Source: Myxococcales bacterium | GTDB lineage: Bacteria > Myxococcota_A > Bradymonadia > Bradymonadales > Bradymonadaceae | Length of the DNA: 35,027 nucleotides | Reading direction: 5' to 3' | NCBI GenBank assembly: GCA_007119175.1 | Contig: SKQC01000115.1 | Span: 1-35,027, forward strand | Part shown: positions 1 to 8,005 of the stretch, piece after piece | Layout: every line of letters starts with the position of its first letter | Position numbering within the stretch: the stretch's first letter is position 1 | Translations under genes and position numbers: made by a program | The notes under the pieces: model-generated | What the model saw: only the letters and a program-made list of their open reading frames with translations | Databases searched by the model: none | What the model was told of the DNA's origin: nothing

Positions 1-118
1 CCCAGCGCGACGAGGTCAAGGAGAAGGCTCGCAGGCAGTCCATACTTCCAAGAGTCTTCGACGCCGAGATCGTCGCGCTGGCTGGCTTCAGGTGCTTACG
101 TATTCCCAGAGTCCAGCA
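1..118. other. Left edge, no confident gene
   Basis: A plus-strand frame is open from base 3 to a TAG at 150-152, reading QRDEVKEKARRQS and onward, and would overlap the 3' end of the metalloprotease gene by about 30 bases. It could be the C-terminus of a gene entering from the left, but about 49 residues with no recognisable motif are not enough to say so. No clear terminator hairpin is visible. Confidence 0.2.
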
Positions 119-1420
119 CTACTTTGTCAGTGGATTGACATGCATTACGTAGGACTGATCCGGCGTCAACTCGACCGTGCCGTAGTCGATATAGGGAAAC
201 ATCACATTGTCGACATCCGGGCAATTCCAATAGGCGTTTAAATTGGTGCATTCCGGCGTGTCGTCGAGACCATCGTGGGTTTGCCCATCGGTCTCGCTCG
301 TGTGAAATAGACCGAGAAAATGCCCCACCTCATGAGCGATGGCGATAGCCGTAAAGAGATTATCGTCGGCATTATCGCCAATATATTGACCGGTCAGCGC
401 AATCCCGCTGACCAGCGATTCGTGGTAGCCGGGAATGCCAGGAATGCCCATCGCCAGCCCGATTGCCTCGTAGACAAATTGCTCGGTGATAAAGAGATTG
501 ACGCTCAGCGCGCTATCGGAATCCTCTCCGGGGTACTCCGAGTGGGCGATCAATTCGTAGATATCCCACTCCTCGTAGATGACTCGATACTCATCGACGA
601 CGGATTGTTCCAGCTCCATATAGCGAATCTCGCCCAGGGCAATGCCGGCCTGCTCGAAGATCTCGTCAACACTGGCCAAAATCGACTGAAAGTCGTCGTG
701 CGTCGCCGCTGTGGACGCCGTCAAGCCGATGTCATCGAGCCCCACCAGGTAGATATTGAGGTCCAATAAGGTCGGACCGCCCTCCGTCTCCAGCAGGTAG
801 TAGCAGAGTTCGTCGGCCGCCGTATCGACGGCAAATTCGTGAGGTCCGCTCTCCAATTGGGACTCATAATTCGGCGCCGCCGGGATCGTCATGGCGTTGC
901 TCCACTCAAACCCCTCGTATTCGAGCCCGTAGATCTGAAAATGGTTTTCGCCCTGAAAATCAATCACCGCACCGCTGGGCGCCGTAATCGACTGTGGATC
1001 GATCCAACTCTGCTCGTCGGCCGCGAAGGGAACAACCGTATACGCGGCGGTCGACGAGTCGATCTCGAATTCAAAGTTCACCGAGCCATCGGTGGGTTCC
1101 TCACAGTTCAGAGCGAACGGAAGCCCCTCGCTTGCGTCGGTGTCGTTGTCGGCGTCGGTCTCGATTGTGGCGTCGGCGTCGGTGGTGGCGTCGGCGTCCG
1201 GCTCGGTCGTGGCATCGGCGTCGGGATCTGCGCCCAGGTCAACACTCTCTCCGGCGTCTGCATCTGACACTGCATTGGTATCTTCAGGCTCAACATCGGC
1301 GTCTAGCTCCTGAGGCCCGGTGTCACCACCGGCATCGACACCCAGCGGGTCATCGTCGCTGCACGCTGTGAAGGCGAGGAATGCACAGACTACGACCAGC
1401 CATCCTGGTGTCCTGTTCAT
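119..1420 (-). CDS. Metzincin-type zinc metalloprotease lipoprotein (copy 1)
   Basis: Predicted exported, lipid-anchored zinc protease of 433 residues. I start it at the ATG at 1420-1418 because a GGAG lies nine bases upstream and the product then opens with a compact signal peptide (MNRTPGWLVVVCAFLAFTAC). The lipid-anchor Cys would be residue 20, although Phe at -3 makes the lipobox imperfect. Residues about 21-98 are a low-complexity Asp/Ala/Thr/Glu linker, as in surface lipoproteins that hold a domain off the membrane. The catalytic signature HEVGHFLGLFH (HExxHxxGxxH, about residues 363-373, bases 302-334) is followed by DDTPEC and a probable Met-turn, NVMFP. HExxHxxGxxH followed by DTP recalls the M43 (pappalysin/cytophagalysin) group, but that subfamily call is by motif only. 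The next gene upstream is a paralogue in the same orientation. The substrate is unknown. Confidence 0.85.
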   Translation of the reverse strand: MNRTPGWLVVVCAFLAFTACSDDDPLGVDAGGDTGPQELDADVEPEDTNAVSDADAGESVDLGADPDADATTEPDADATTDADATIETDADNDTDASEGLPFALNCEEPTDGSVNFEFEIDSSTAAYTVVPFAADEQSWIDPQSITAPSGAVIDFQGENHFQIYGLEYEGFEWSNAMTIPAAPNYESQLESGPHEFAVDTAADELCYYLLETEGGPTLLDLNIYLVGLDDIGLTASTAATHDDFQSILASVDEIFEQAGIALGEIRYMELEQSVVDEYRVIYEEWDIYELIAHSEYPGEDSDSALSVNLFITEQFVYEAIGLAMGIPGIPGYHESLVSGIALTGQYIGDNADDNLFTAIAIAHEVGHFLGLFHTSETDGQTHDGLDDTPECTNLNAYWNCPDVDNVMFPYIDYGTVELTPDQSYVMHVNPLTK

Positions 1421-1581
1421 ATTCGGCATCTCCAATCCATATAGCTCGCCCAACCTCTTCAGACTTGCCAGATAAACCCTCCGGGAACCAGGACGTCGGG
1501 AAATCGAGCCTATCTAAAGGCGGTATCAGTCGCAGACACGGCCGATCCTACCGTATTTTTCGTCGAAAGTCCCTGGGCGGG
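1421..1581. other. Spacer between metalloprotease paralogues
   Basis: About 160 bases separate the stop of the upstream paralogue from the start of copy 1. I see no convincing promoter or T-tailed hairpin. Because each copy has its own spacer and ribosome site, they may be transcribed together or separately. Confidence 0.4.
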
Positions 1582-2814
1582 CTATCTCGTGAGCGGGTTG
1601 GCGTGCATCACAAACGACTGATCCGGCGTCAATTCCCTGCTGCCCTCGTTCACCATCGGGAACATCAGGTTGTCGAAACCCGGACAATTCCAGGGGGGCT
1701 GAAAATCACGGCATTCTGGCGTGTCATCGAGGGGGTCGTGGATCAGACCATTGACCTCGCTGGTGTGAAATAATCCCAAAAAATGACCTATCTCGTGGGC
1801 GATGGCGATGGCCGTAAATATATTTCCCTCTTCGTCATCACCGATATATTCGCCGGTCAACGCTATCCCGCTCAGCAGTGATTGGTGATAACCGGGAGGC
1901 CCCGGGATTCCCATCGCCAGACCGATGGCCGGAAAAACGAATCGCTCCGTAATAAAGACGTTCGCGCTCAGGGCACTCTCAACATCACTGCCAGGGTATT
2001 CGGATTGGGCGACGAGCGCGTAGATCTCCTCTTCCTCGTAGATGGTCCGGTACCGCTCGACCACGGCGTCTTCGAGCTCCATATAGCGAATCTCGCCGAG
2101 CGACAGGTCGGCTTGATCGAAGATCTCGTCGACAGTCGTCAAGATGGACTGAAAGTCCTCGTGGTCTTGCGCCGTCGACGCTGTCAGATCGATATCTTCG
2201 AGGCCCACGAGGTAGATATTGAGGTCCAATACAGTCGGCGTGCCCTCCGCCTCGACGAAATAATAACAGATCTCTTCCGCCCCAGAGTCGATGACCAACT
2301 CGTGAGACCCGCTCTCGAGTTGCGACTCGAAATTGGGAGCGGCCGGGACGGTGATCGCAGTGCCCCACTGCAATCCCGGATAATCGAGGCCGTAGATCTG
2401 AAAAAAATTCTCTCCCTGAAAGTCAATCTCCATGCCATCGGGAGTGGTAATCGATTGAGGCTCGATGGCACTCTTTTCGTCAAAGGCAAAGGGAACCACC
2501 GTATAGGCATCGGCCGATGAGTCAACATCGAAGTCAAAGCTCACTACTCCATCGACAGGCTCGGCACACTCGACGGCGAATGGGAGTCTCTCACCTCCCG
2601 ACGGTCCCGTATCAACATCAACAAGTGGATGCTCAGCGTCGACATCCGCCGTGTCGCCCACCTCGGCATCGACTTCCACGTCGTGGCCTGCGTCGTGACC
2701 GACATCGTCAGGGTCGGGCTCATCGCTTGTGCAAGCCCCGACGAAGATGAGCAGATATATCGCACTCAATAAACTTAGACCTCGTAGCAATACGCCCTGC
2801 ATGGCTCCCCCCAT
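1582..2814 (-). CDS. Metzincin-type zinc metalloprotease lipoprotein (copy 2)
   Basis: Paralogue of the adjacent protease. It has the same plan: hydrophobic signal ending LLIFVGAC, an Asp/Val/Glu-rich linker, a conserved middle beginning RLPFAVECAEPVDG, the zinc motif HEIGHFLGLFH (residues 340-350, bases 1765-1797), DDTPEC, a Met-turn NLMFP and the shared C-terminal LTPDQSFVMHANPL. The two proteins align almost without gaps from the end of the linker to the C-terminus, while the linkers differ, so they arose by tandem duplication followed by linker drift. The start is uncertain: ATG 2814 has no visible ribosome site, and ATG 2802 has GGGGGAG only two bases upstream. Probably an extracytoplasmic lipoprotein protease. 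Substrate unknown. Confidence 0.85.
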   Translation of the reverse strand: MGGAMQGVLLRGLSLLSAIYLLIFVGACTSDEPDPDDVGHDAGHDVEVDAEVGDTADVDAEHPLVDVDTGPSGGERLPFAVECAEPVDGVVSFDFDVDSSADAYTVVPFAFDEKSAIEPQSITTPDGMEIDFQGENFFQIYGLDYPGLQWGTAITVPAAPNFESQLESGSHELVIDSGAEEICYYFVEAEGTPTVLDLNIYLVGLEDIDLTASTAQDHEDFQSILTTVDEIFDQADLSLGEIRYMELEDAVVERYRTIYEEEEIYALVAQSEYPGSDVESALSANVFITERFVFPAIGLAMGIPGPPGYHQSLLSGIALTGEYIGDDEEGNIFTAIAIAHEIGHFLGLFHTSEVNGLIHDPLDDTPECRDFQPPWNCPGFDNLMFPMVNEGSRELTPDQSFVMHANPLTR

Positions 2815-2969
2815 CTATTTGCGGTATTCCCGGTCGCGATCGTTGCGACGAAAATACTACCGCCGCCTATCGGGCCTCGCCTTGATTTCTAGAAGTATCC
2901 CTCCGGAGGATAATCACTGGCCTCCGTTCGGCAATCGCGCTTTCGGTTCTTTTGTAGACTCACCCGCAG

Positions 2970-2998
2970 TTGCCGTTGGTCACTGCTTCGGCAATAAT
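2970..2998 (+). promoter_or_regulatory. Candidate sigma70-type promoter for the fibrinogen-like lipoprotein
   Basis: TTGCCG (2970-2975) and AATAAT (2993-2998) are separated by 17 bases. They lie about 55 bases upstream of the chosen start, in the 238-base divergent gap between the protease and fibrinogen-like genes. The -10 matches consensus at five of six positions and the -35 at four of six. Found by eye only. Confidence 0.4.
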
Positions 2999-3052
2999 GA
3001 CCGCCGCAAGTCGTACTCCACAATGGCGGGCTCTTCTCCTGCGGTGATGTCG

Positions 3053-5581
3053 ATGAAATTTGTACTGTCTACCCTCCAAATCACCCTCCTCGCCGGGGTC
3101 ATTCTGACCTTCGGGTGTATCGAAGATACAGACTCCTTCGAGGCGTCCGCCCCAGATCCGGATGTCGGCACTCCGGACGTTGGCACTCCGGACGCAGGTA
3201 CTCCGGACGTTGAGGATAGCGACGTTCTCGACACAGGAGAGCCCGATGCCGAAGAGACGGGACCGGACACCAGCGAGGGCTGTCAGCCCTGCGAAGCCGG
3301 GGAATCCTGCGAGAGCAATACCGACTGCATTAGCCAGATTTGTGAAGATGAGGTCTGCCAGGCGCCGAGCTGCGACGACGGCGTGCAGAACGGCGAGGAG
3401 ACCGATGTCGACTGCGGCGGCGACTGTCCGCCCTGCTCAGTCGGTGATTCCTGCAATCTGGCCTCGGATTGCACCACTGAGCTATGCCTCAATGGCGAAT
3501 GCCTGCCACCGGCTGCCAGTTGCCAGCAACTGGCAGCCTACGGCGTGGACCTCCCGAGTGGTGAATACCTCGTCAAACCGGAAGGTCATGACGGTGAACC
3601 CTACGAGGTTCATTGCGACTTCGATGCCGACGGTGGGGTGGGCTATCTGATGAAGAAGATCGACGATTCCGACCTCACAGACGACCAGAACGCCTACCGG
3701 GCGGCCTGCGAGGAACTCGGCCTGGAGCTCATCGTTCCCCGTACTCGCGCCCATGCACAGTCGATCATGGACTTCAACGACGGGACTCCCCCCAATCTCG
3801 TCGGCGTCTATCCCCAATATGCAGGTGCCGGAGGACTTCACAACTGGGAGGGGCGCTGTCAGGGCGAGCCCTGCACATTTTATATGGACGACTCCGACAG
3901 CGCCGGATGCGAGGGCTTTGAGCCCAATGGAAATAATGACCTCGACAGCGCTCTTTTTCGCCACGGCGACGGCTGCTTTTTCGGCACCTGGGACGATGAT
4001 CACAACCAGGTGGACATCGAGGGAGAGGTCATCTGCTCCACCAACGACGCCGGGCCCGAACGACAGCAGAGCTGTCTGGATTATCGGCTCTCCGACTCCG
4101 TCCACAACGCCGGCCCCGAGGGAATCAATGGCGTCTATCCGCTTGTAGACGCCCAGGGCGAAACCTACGAGGCCTATTGTGATATGGAGACCATGGGCGG
4201 TGGATGGACGCTTTCGCTAAAGGTCGATGGGCGGGTGACCACCTTCGACTACTACTCCGATCTATGGACCAATGGCGCCCTCCACAATGCCGAGTTTCCC
4301 CAACTCGACCGAGTAGAGGCTAAACTGCAGAGTTTTATGGATCTGTCGTACTCGCAACTTCTCGTCGGTCTGGAAGCGCCAATTGGCACCACGGATATCC
4401 CGGAGATGAGGTGGCTGCCAATGGCCACCAGCGGGTCGTCTCTCCACGAGGTCTTCGCCGCCGACGAATTCGTGGCCACGAACGAAAAACGCGCCTCCTG
4501 GATGGGGCTCGTCGAAGGTGGAATGGTGCAGTGCAACTGCAATCTCGAGGGCCTCAACGTCAAGCCTCGTGAAGGTACTAATCACTCCAAGGTCCGCATC
4601 GGCTTTCTCGGAAATAATCAGCAAGACTGCGAATCTCCCGACTCACGCCTCGGACTCGGCGGAGCCGGCACTGCCTGCGGCCAGGCTCATTATACCGCCG
4701 GCAATACTGTGGCCTGCAATCACGAAGGCAACTATGACAGCGACTTTCTCTCCGGCGACCTCCAGGGCTGTAACCCCAACGCTGGAGGTCAGAATATCGC
4801 CGGATTCGGTGCCCTGCTCGTTCGCGATATCCCCCCGCGCGAGACCTGCCAGGACCACCTGGACGCCGGCATCACCCGCTCAGGAATCTACCCCATCGAT
4901 CCCGGCGACGACGAGCCGTTTAACGTCTATTGCGAGATGGAACAGGCCGGTGGCGGCTGGACGCTCGTCACCGTCAATGGTCTCGACTCACGGCCGCCTC
5001 GCTGGAGCGATAACGACTATCCCCGTCCCGGCGCCAGCCGCTACGGAGACCAGAGCCGCCTTGAGGACGATATTCAGAATATCCGCTCCGGCCTCTATGA
5101 CAGCGTTCACTACAGCATCGACGCAGAATCCCTCTACACCGGATCAGACCGAGAATTTCTGGCCTACGTCGGTGGTGAGGTGATGGATTTCATCACCGGC
5201 GAACTTCCCGAGGAATGTAATTTCTTCGACGGCACCGATATATGTGAGCACAACACCTATACTGGATTGACCATCACCGACTCTGAAGACGAGACCGTCA
5301 GCAGCGACGCCCAGGCATGTACCAACGGCCCTGATGTCATCGAAGATGACGACTTTGCGATCTTCGACGAGTTCGGGCTCCATATCATCGACGGTCATTC
5401 AGACGAGGAGCATCACTGCTTTCAGAGCACCGACTCCGAACTTTCGGAGGAGTCCTACGGCCGGATTTATTCAACCTTTGAGGGCTCGGCAGGCGACTTC
5501 TGGCAAACTGGTGTCCATTCTCATTGGAGAGAAGACGACGTGATCCCCGGTGGCCAACCGGGATATCTGATGCTTCGCTGA
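3053..5581 (+). CDS. Large lipoprotein with Cys-rich modules and three fibrinogen-like modules
   Basis: Predicted exported 842-residue protein. The reading frame is open back to 2729, but I start at ATG 3053: GGTGAT lies five to ten bases upstream and a signal peptide (MKFVLSTLQITLLAGVILTFGC) begins there. ATG 3047 is an alternative. After the candidate lipid Cys (residue 22) comes an Asp/Pro/Thr linker with three DVGTP-type repeats (about 37-52). Two Cys-rich modules follow (about 77-150), the second with DDGVQNGEETDVDCGGDC, a pattern common in myxobacterial surface proteins. Three segments then look like the N-terminal part of fibrinogen C-terminal domains: CQQL...SGEYLVKP...YEVHCDFD (about 157-200), CLDY...NGVYPLVD...YEAYCDMETMGGGWTL (about 341-387) and CQDH...SGIYPIDP...FNVYCEMEQAGGGWTL (about 599-645). 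Such folds bind carbohydrate or acetyl groups in other organisms, so adhesion is plausible but inferred. It diverges from the tandem proteases. Confidence 0.8.
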   Translation: MKFVLSTLQITLLAGVILTFGCIEDTDSFEASAPDPDVGTPDVGTPDAGTPDVEDSDVLDTGEPDAEETGPDTSEGCQPCEAGESCESNTDCISQICEDEVCQAPSCDDGVQNGEETDVDCGGDCPPCSVGDSCNLASDCTTELCLNGECLPPAASCQQLAAYGVDLPSGEYLVKPEGHDGEPYEVHCDFDADGGVGYLMKKIDDSDLTDDQNAYRAACEELGLELIVPRTRAHAQSIMDFNDGTPPNLVGVYPQYAGAGGLHNWEGRCQGEPCTFYMDDSDSAGCEGFEPNGNNDLDSALFRHGDGCFFGTWDDDHNQVDIEGEVICSTNDAGPERQQSCLDYRLSDSVHNAGPEGINGVYPLVDAQGETYEAYCDMETMGGGWTLSLKVDGRVTTFDYYSDLWTNGALHNAEFPQLDRVEAKLQSFMDLSYSQLLVGLEAPIGTTDIPEMRWLPMATSGSSLHEVFAADEFVATNEKRASWMGLVEGGMVQCNCNLEGLNVKPREGTNHSKVRIGFLGNNQQDCESPDSRLGLGGAGTACGQAHYTAGNTVACNHEGNYDSDFLSGDLQGCNPNAGGQNIAGFGALLVRDIPPRETCQDHLDAGITRSGIYPIDPGDDEPFNVYCEMEQAGGGWTLVTVNGLDSRPPRWSDNDYPRPGASRYGDQSRLEDDIQNIRSGLYDSVHYSIDAESLYTGSDREFLAYVGGEVMDFITGELPEECNFFDGTDICEHNTYTGLTITDSEDETVSSDAQACTNGPDVIEDDDFAIFDEFGLHIIDGHSDEEHHCFQSTDSELSEESYGRIYSTFEGSAGDFWQTGVHSHWREDDVIPGGQPGYLMLR

Positions 5582-5591
5582 ATCCTGCCAC

Positions 5592-5610
5592 GCCTGAACC
5601 AGGCTTCTTA
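5592..5610 (+). terminator. Possible weak terminator
   Basis: GCCTG-AAC-CAGGC (5592-5604) forms a five-base-pair hairpin followed by TTCTTA, directly after the fibrinogen-like gene and before the convergent ABC-F stop codon at 5617. The T-tract is short, so termination strength is doubtful. Confidence 0.3.
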
Positions 5611-5616
5611 ATCGGG

Positions 5617-7518
5617 TTACTCGGCAAGCTCAGATAATTCCACCCATCGCTCCATTCCGGCCTCCAGTTCTTCATTGAGGGCCGTCTTCTCGGTATCAAG
5701 CTCAGCGACCTTCTCATAATCCGACGCCTCCTCGACCATCTCGTCGTCGATGGACGCCAGCCGCTCTTCGATCTGGGCGATTCGCCCCTCCAGCTCAGAA
5801 AGCTCCTGCTTTTCCCGATAGCTCAGCCGCCGCGGACCTTCGTCGTCGTTGCTGCTACTGGCCTGTTCAACTTCTTTTTTCGCCCGCTCTCGACGCCTCG
5901 CCTCTGCGGCCTCGACCCGTCGCTTCTCCTCCACGAGCTCTTCGTAATACGAATAATTTCCGGGAATCTCCTCCACCTCGGCCCCTCCCGTAAATGCCAG
6001 CAGGTGGTCCACCGTGCGGTCCAGAAAATACCGGTCGTGGCTGACGGCGATCACCGCCCCCTCGAAATCGTCGAGATAATCCTCGAGCACCGCCAGCGTG
6101 TCGACGTCGAGGTCATTTGTCGGCTCGTCCAGAAGCAGCACGTTCGGCTGACCCATCAGAATTCTCAACAGATATAGGCGCCGGCATTCCCCGCCGGAGA
6201 GCTTTTCGATATACGTCCACTGCTTTTGCTTATCGAATAAAAATAGCTCCAGCATCTGCGAGGCCGTCATCCATCCATCGGAGGTGGGAACCCGATTGGC
6301 CACCTCCGTGACATAGTCGTGAACCCGGATTGACGGGTCCAGCGATTCGGTCTGCTGATCGTAATAGCCGATCGCCACCGTCTGGCCGCGCTCCACACTT
6401 CCAGAGTCGGCCTCCAGGCGACCGGCTATGATATCCAATAGGGTCGATTTCCCGACCCCATTGGGCCCCACAATACCGAGCCGATCTCGACGGTCGACCC
6501 GATAGCTAAAACCATCGAGAATCGGCTGGTCACCGCGTCGTTTTTCGAGATCCTCGACGACGATGACCTTTTTGCCCAGCCGGCGTTCCACCGTGTCGAT
6601 CTCAACGGAGCGTTCCTCGACCTCGTAGCTGGTATTGAGCAGCTCTTTCGCCCTCTGTTTTCTGGCCTTCGCCTTCGTTCCCCGTGCCTTCGGACCACGA
6701 CGAAGCCACTCCAGCTCCTTTTTAGCGAGCTGAGCCCGCTTTTGCTCCCGTTTTTGCATCTCCTCTCGGCGCTTCTCCCGGGACTTTAAAAAATCGCTAT
6801 AATTTCCGCGATGCCGATAAATGGTCTGATCTTCGAGTTCCAAAATCAGATTCGTCACCCGGTCCAAAAAGTAGCGATCATGGGTGATCAACAACAATCC
6901 CGCCGAGCGCTTTGCCAAAAACCCCTCCAGCCAGGCGATGACATCGACGTCGAGATGGTTTGTCGGCTCGTCCAGAATCAGCAAATCCGAGGGCCGGACC
7001 AGCGCGCGCGCCAGAGCGACTCGCTTTTTCTGCCCGCCACTCATCGCCGCCACCGGCTTTGAGGACTCATGCATTCCCAGCCGCGACAGAATGGTCTTCG
7101 CCTCACTCTCCAGATTCCATCCGTCAACGCGGTCCATCTCCTCAGAAAGGCGCGAGACTTTCTCCACCAACTCCTCGCTTTCTGGATTCTGGGCCAGCCG
7201 ATCGCAGGCATCCTCGTATACCCGCACGACCTCGAAAGCCTCCGGCCCGCCGGTCAGCACCACCTCCAGAGCCGTCTTCGCCGAATCCAACTCGGGCTCC
7301 TGAGACAGATACTCGATACGGGCGTCGTTGGCCCGCGAGATTCGGCCGTCATCGGCCGTCTCCTCACCGACCAGTATCCGCAACAACGTCGACTTCCCCG
7401 AGCCATTGACCCCGATAAGGCCCACCCTATCGTCGCGAGACAACCCGAAGGTCACCTCCTCGAAGAGCGTTCGATCCCCATATGCTTTCGATAGGTTTTC
7501 GACCGACAATACGACCAT
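5617..7518 (-). CDS. uup: ABC-F family ATPase, Uup type
   Basis: Cytosolic, soluble ABC protein with two ATPase domains and no membrane segment, 633 residues, close to the usual length of Uup. ABC-F proteins act on the ribosome, and Uup has also been linked to transposon excision and DNA branch structures. Domain 1 has GVNGSGKST, the signature MSGGQKKR and LILDEPTNHLD. The inter-domain linker carries LEWLRRGPKARGTKAKAR, typical of Uup. Domain 2 has GPNGVGKST, LSGGECRR and LLLDEPTNDLD. Residues from about 540 to the end are charged and helical, matching the C-terminal coiled coil of Uup. The frame is open upstream to 7614, but the extra N-terminal stretch is only the translated CGCAAAG repeat. 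The true start is ATG 7518 (MVVLSVENLSKAYG), preceded by AAAGAG. Confidence 0.93.
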   Translation of the reverse strand: MVVLSVENLSKAYGDRTLFEEVTFGLSRDDRVGLIGVNGSGKSTLLRILVGEETADDGRISRANDARIEYLSQEPELDSAKTALEVVLTGGPEAFEVVRVYEDACDRLAQNPESEELVEKVSRLSEEMDRVDGWNLESEAKTILSRLGMHESSKPVAAMSGGQKKRVALARALVRPSDLLILDEPTNHLDVDVIAWLEGFLAKRSAGLLLITHDRYFLDRVTNLILELEDQTIYRHRGNYSDFLKSREKRREEMQKREQKRAQLAKKELEWLRRGPKARGTKAKARKQRAKELLNTSYEVEERSVEIDTVERRLGKKVIVVEDLEKRRGDQPILDGFSYRVDRRDRLGIVGPNGVGKSTLLDIIAGRLEADSGSVERGQTVAIGYYDQQTESLDPSIRVHDYVTEVANRVPTSDGWMTASQMLELFLFDKQKQWTYIEKLSGGECRRLYLLRILMGQPNVLLLDEPTNDLDVDTLAVLEDYLDDFEGAVIAVSHDRYFLDRTVDHLLAFTGGAEVEEIPGNYSYYEELVEEKRRVEAAEARRRERAKKEVEQASSSNDDEGPRRLSYREKQELSELEGRIAQIEERLASIDDEMVEEASDYEKVAELDTEKTALNEELEAGMERWVELSELAE

Positions 7519-7552
7519 CGACTCTTTTGTCCTGTGCTGAAAATCAAAACCT

Positions 7553-7616
7553 CTTGAACCGCAAAGGGCGCAAAGAAAACACAACTTGAACCGCAAAGGG
7601 CGCAAAGAAAACACAA
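7553..7616. repeat. Two tandem copies of a 32-bp CGCAAAG-rich repeat
   Basis: The unit CTTGAACCGCAAAGGGCGCA... is present at 7553-7584 and again, identical, at 7585-7616, where it runs on into AGGGG. It lies 35 bases upstream of the uup start codon. CGCAAAG-rich intergenic repeats of this kind are seen in many bacterial genomes and often give spurious FLCALCG-like peptides. Confidence 0.9.
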
Positions 7617-8005
7617 AGGGGTGGGGACGGGGCGACTTCGACGGTCAATATTATGGCCAGGATCGGAGAGTGGCCATCAGGGGCGACGAGAGTAGTTCGC
7701 TGACAGGGCAATTAGATGCCACCAATCTCCTGGCTCCGGGCCCCGCGGCCAGCCTGGCTGCTATGTCAGCGTTCGGGGCCCGCGGCCAGCCTGGCCGCTA
7801 TGTCAGCGTTCGGGCCCCGCGGCCAGCCTGGCCGCTATGTCAGCGTTCGGGGCCCGCGGCCAGCCTGGCCGCTATGTCAGCGTTCGGGGCCCGCGGCCAG
7901 CCTGGCCGCCTTTCGGACTACTAGAGATAAGCACTACCAATCTCCTTTTACGCCTTCTTCGCACACTTCGCGCACTTTGTGTCTTCTTTGCGCTCTTTGC
8001 GGTTC
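7588..8005. repeat. 31-bp inverted repeat pair enclosing the repeat island
   Basis: The left arm (7588-7618, GAACCGCAAAG...ACACAAAG) is the reverse complement of the right arm (7975-8005, CTTTGTGTC...GCGGTTC) except at two positions. The outermost base of the right arm is also the third base of the icmF TAG stop. The arms enclose about 356 bases including the 37-bp array, which gives a MITE-like outline, but I see no target-site duplication. Confidence 0.85.
7738..7909. repeat. 37-bp GC-rich tandem repeat, 4.6 copies
   Basis: Units start at 7738, 7775, 7812 and 7849, each exactly 37 bases, with a partial fifth at 7886-7909. The sequence alternates between GGGCCCC and GGGGCCC at the unit start, and one unit has T for C in GGCTGC. 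Each unit contains the near-perfect palindrome GGCCAG-C-CTGGCC and the constant tail GCTATGTCAGCGTTC. There are no spacers, so it is a minisatellite and not a CRISPR array. Confidence 0.92.

Larger units (their letters stand above)
7519..8004. other. Non-coding repeat island between icmF and uup
   Basis: This 486-base gap contains no credible gene. It holds a 32-base direct duplication, an inverted third copy of the same repeat and a 37-base GC-rich tandem array. The frames that stay open across it (7586-7924, 7716-8177, 7837-8142) are translations of the repeats, with periodic residues such as ARGQPGRYVSVR, and lack ribosome sites. If uup has its own promoter it must lie within or beside these repeats. 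Confidence 0.8.

Noticed and set aside
2729-3052. Fibrinogen-like gene starting at 2729
   Set aside because: That would overlap the protease gene on the other strand and bury the signal peptide 108 residues inside.
5617-7518. ABC protein as a membrane transporter or antibiotic-efflux component
   Set aside because: Two ABC domains without membrane segments and a Uup-type linker and coiled coil indicate an ABC-F protein.
7519-7614. Longer uup N-terminus starting at 7614
   Set aside because: The added residues (FLCALCG-like) are the repeat translated; ABC-F homology begins at ATG 7518, which has its own ribosome site.
7738-7909. Could be a CRISPR array because of regular 37-bp repeats
   Set aside because: The units are head-to-tail with no unique spacers and no cas genes nearby, so it is a minisatellite.
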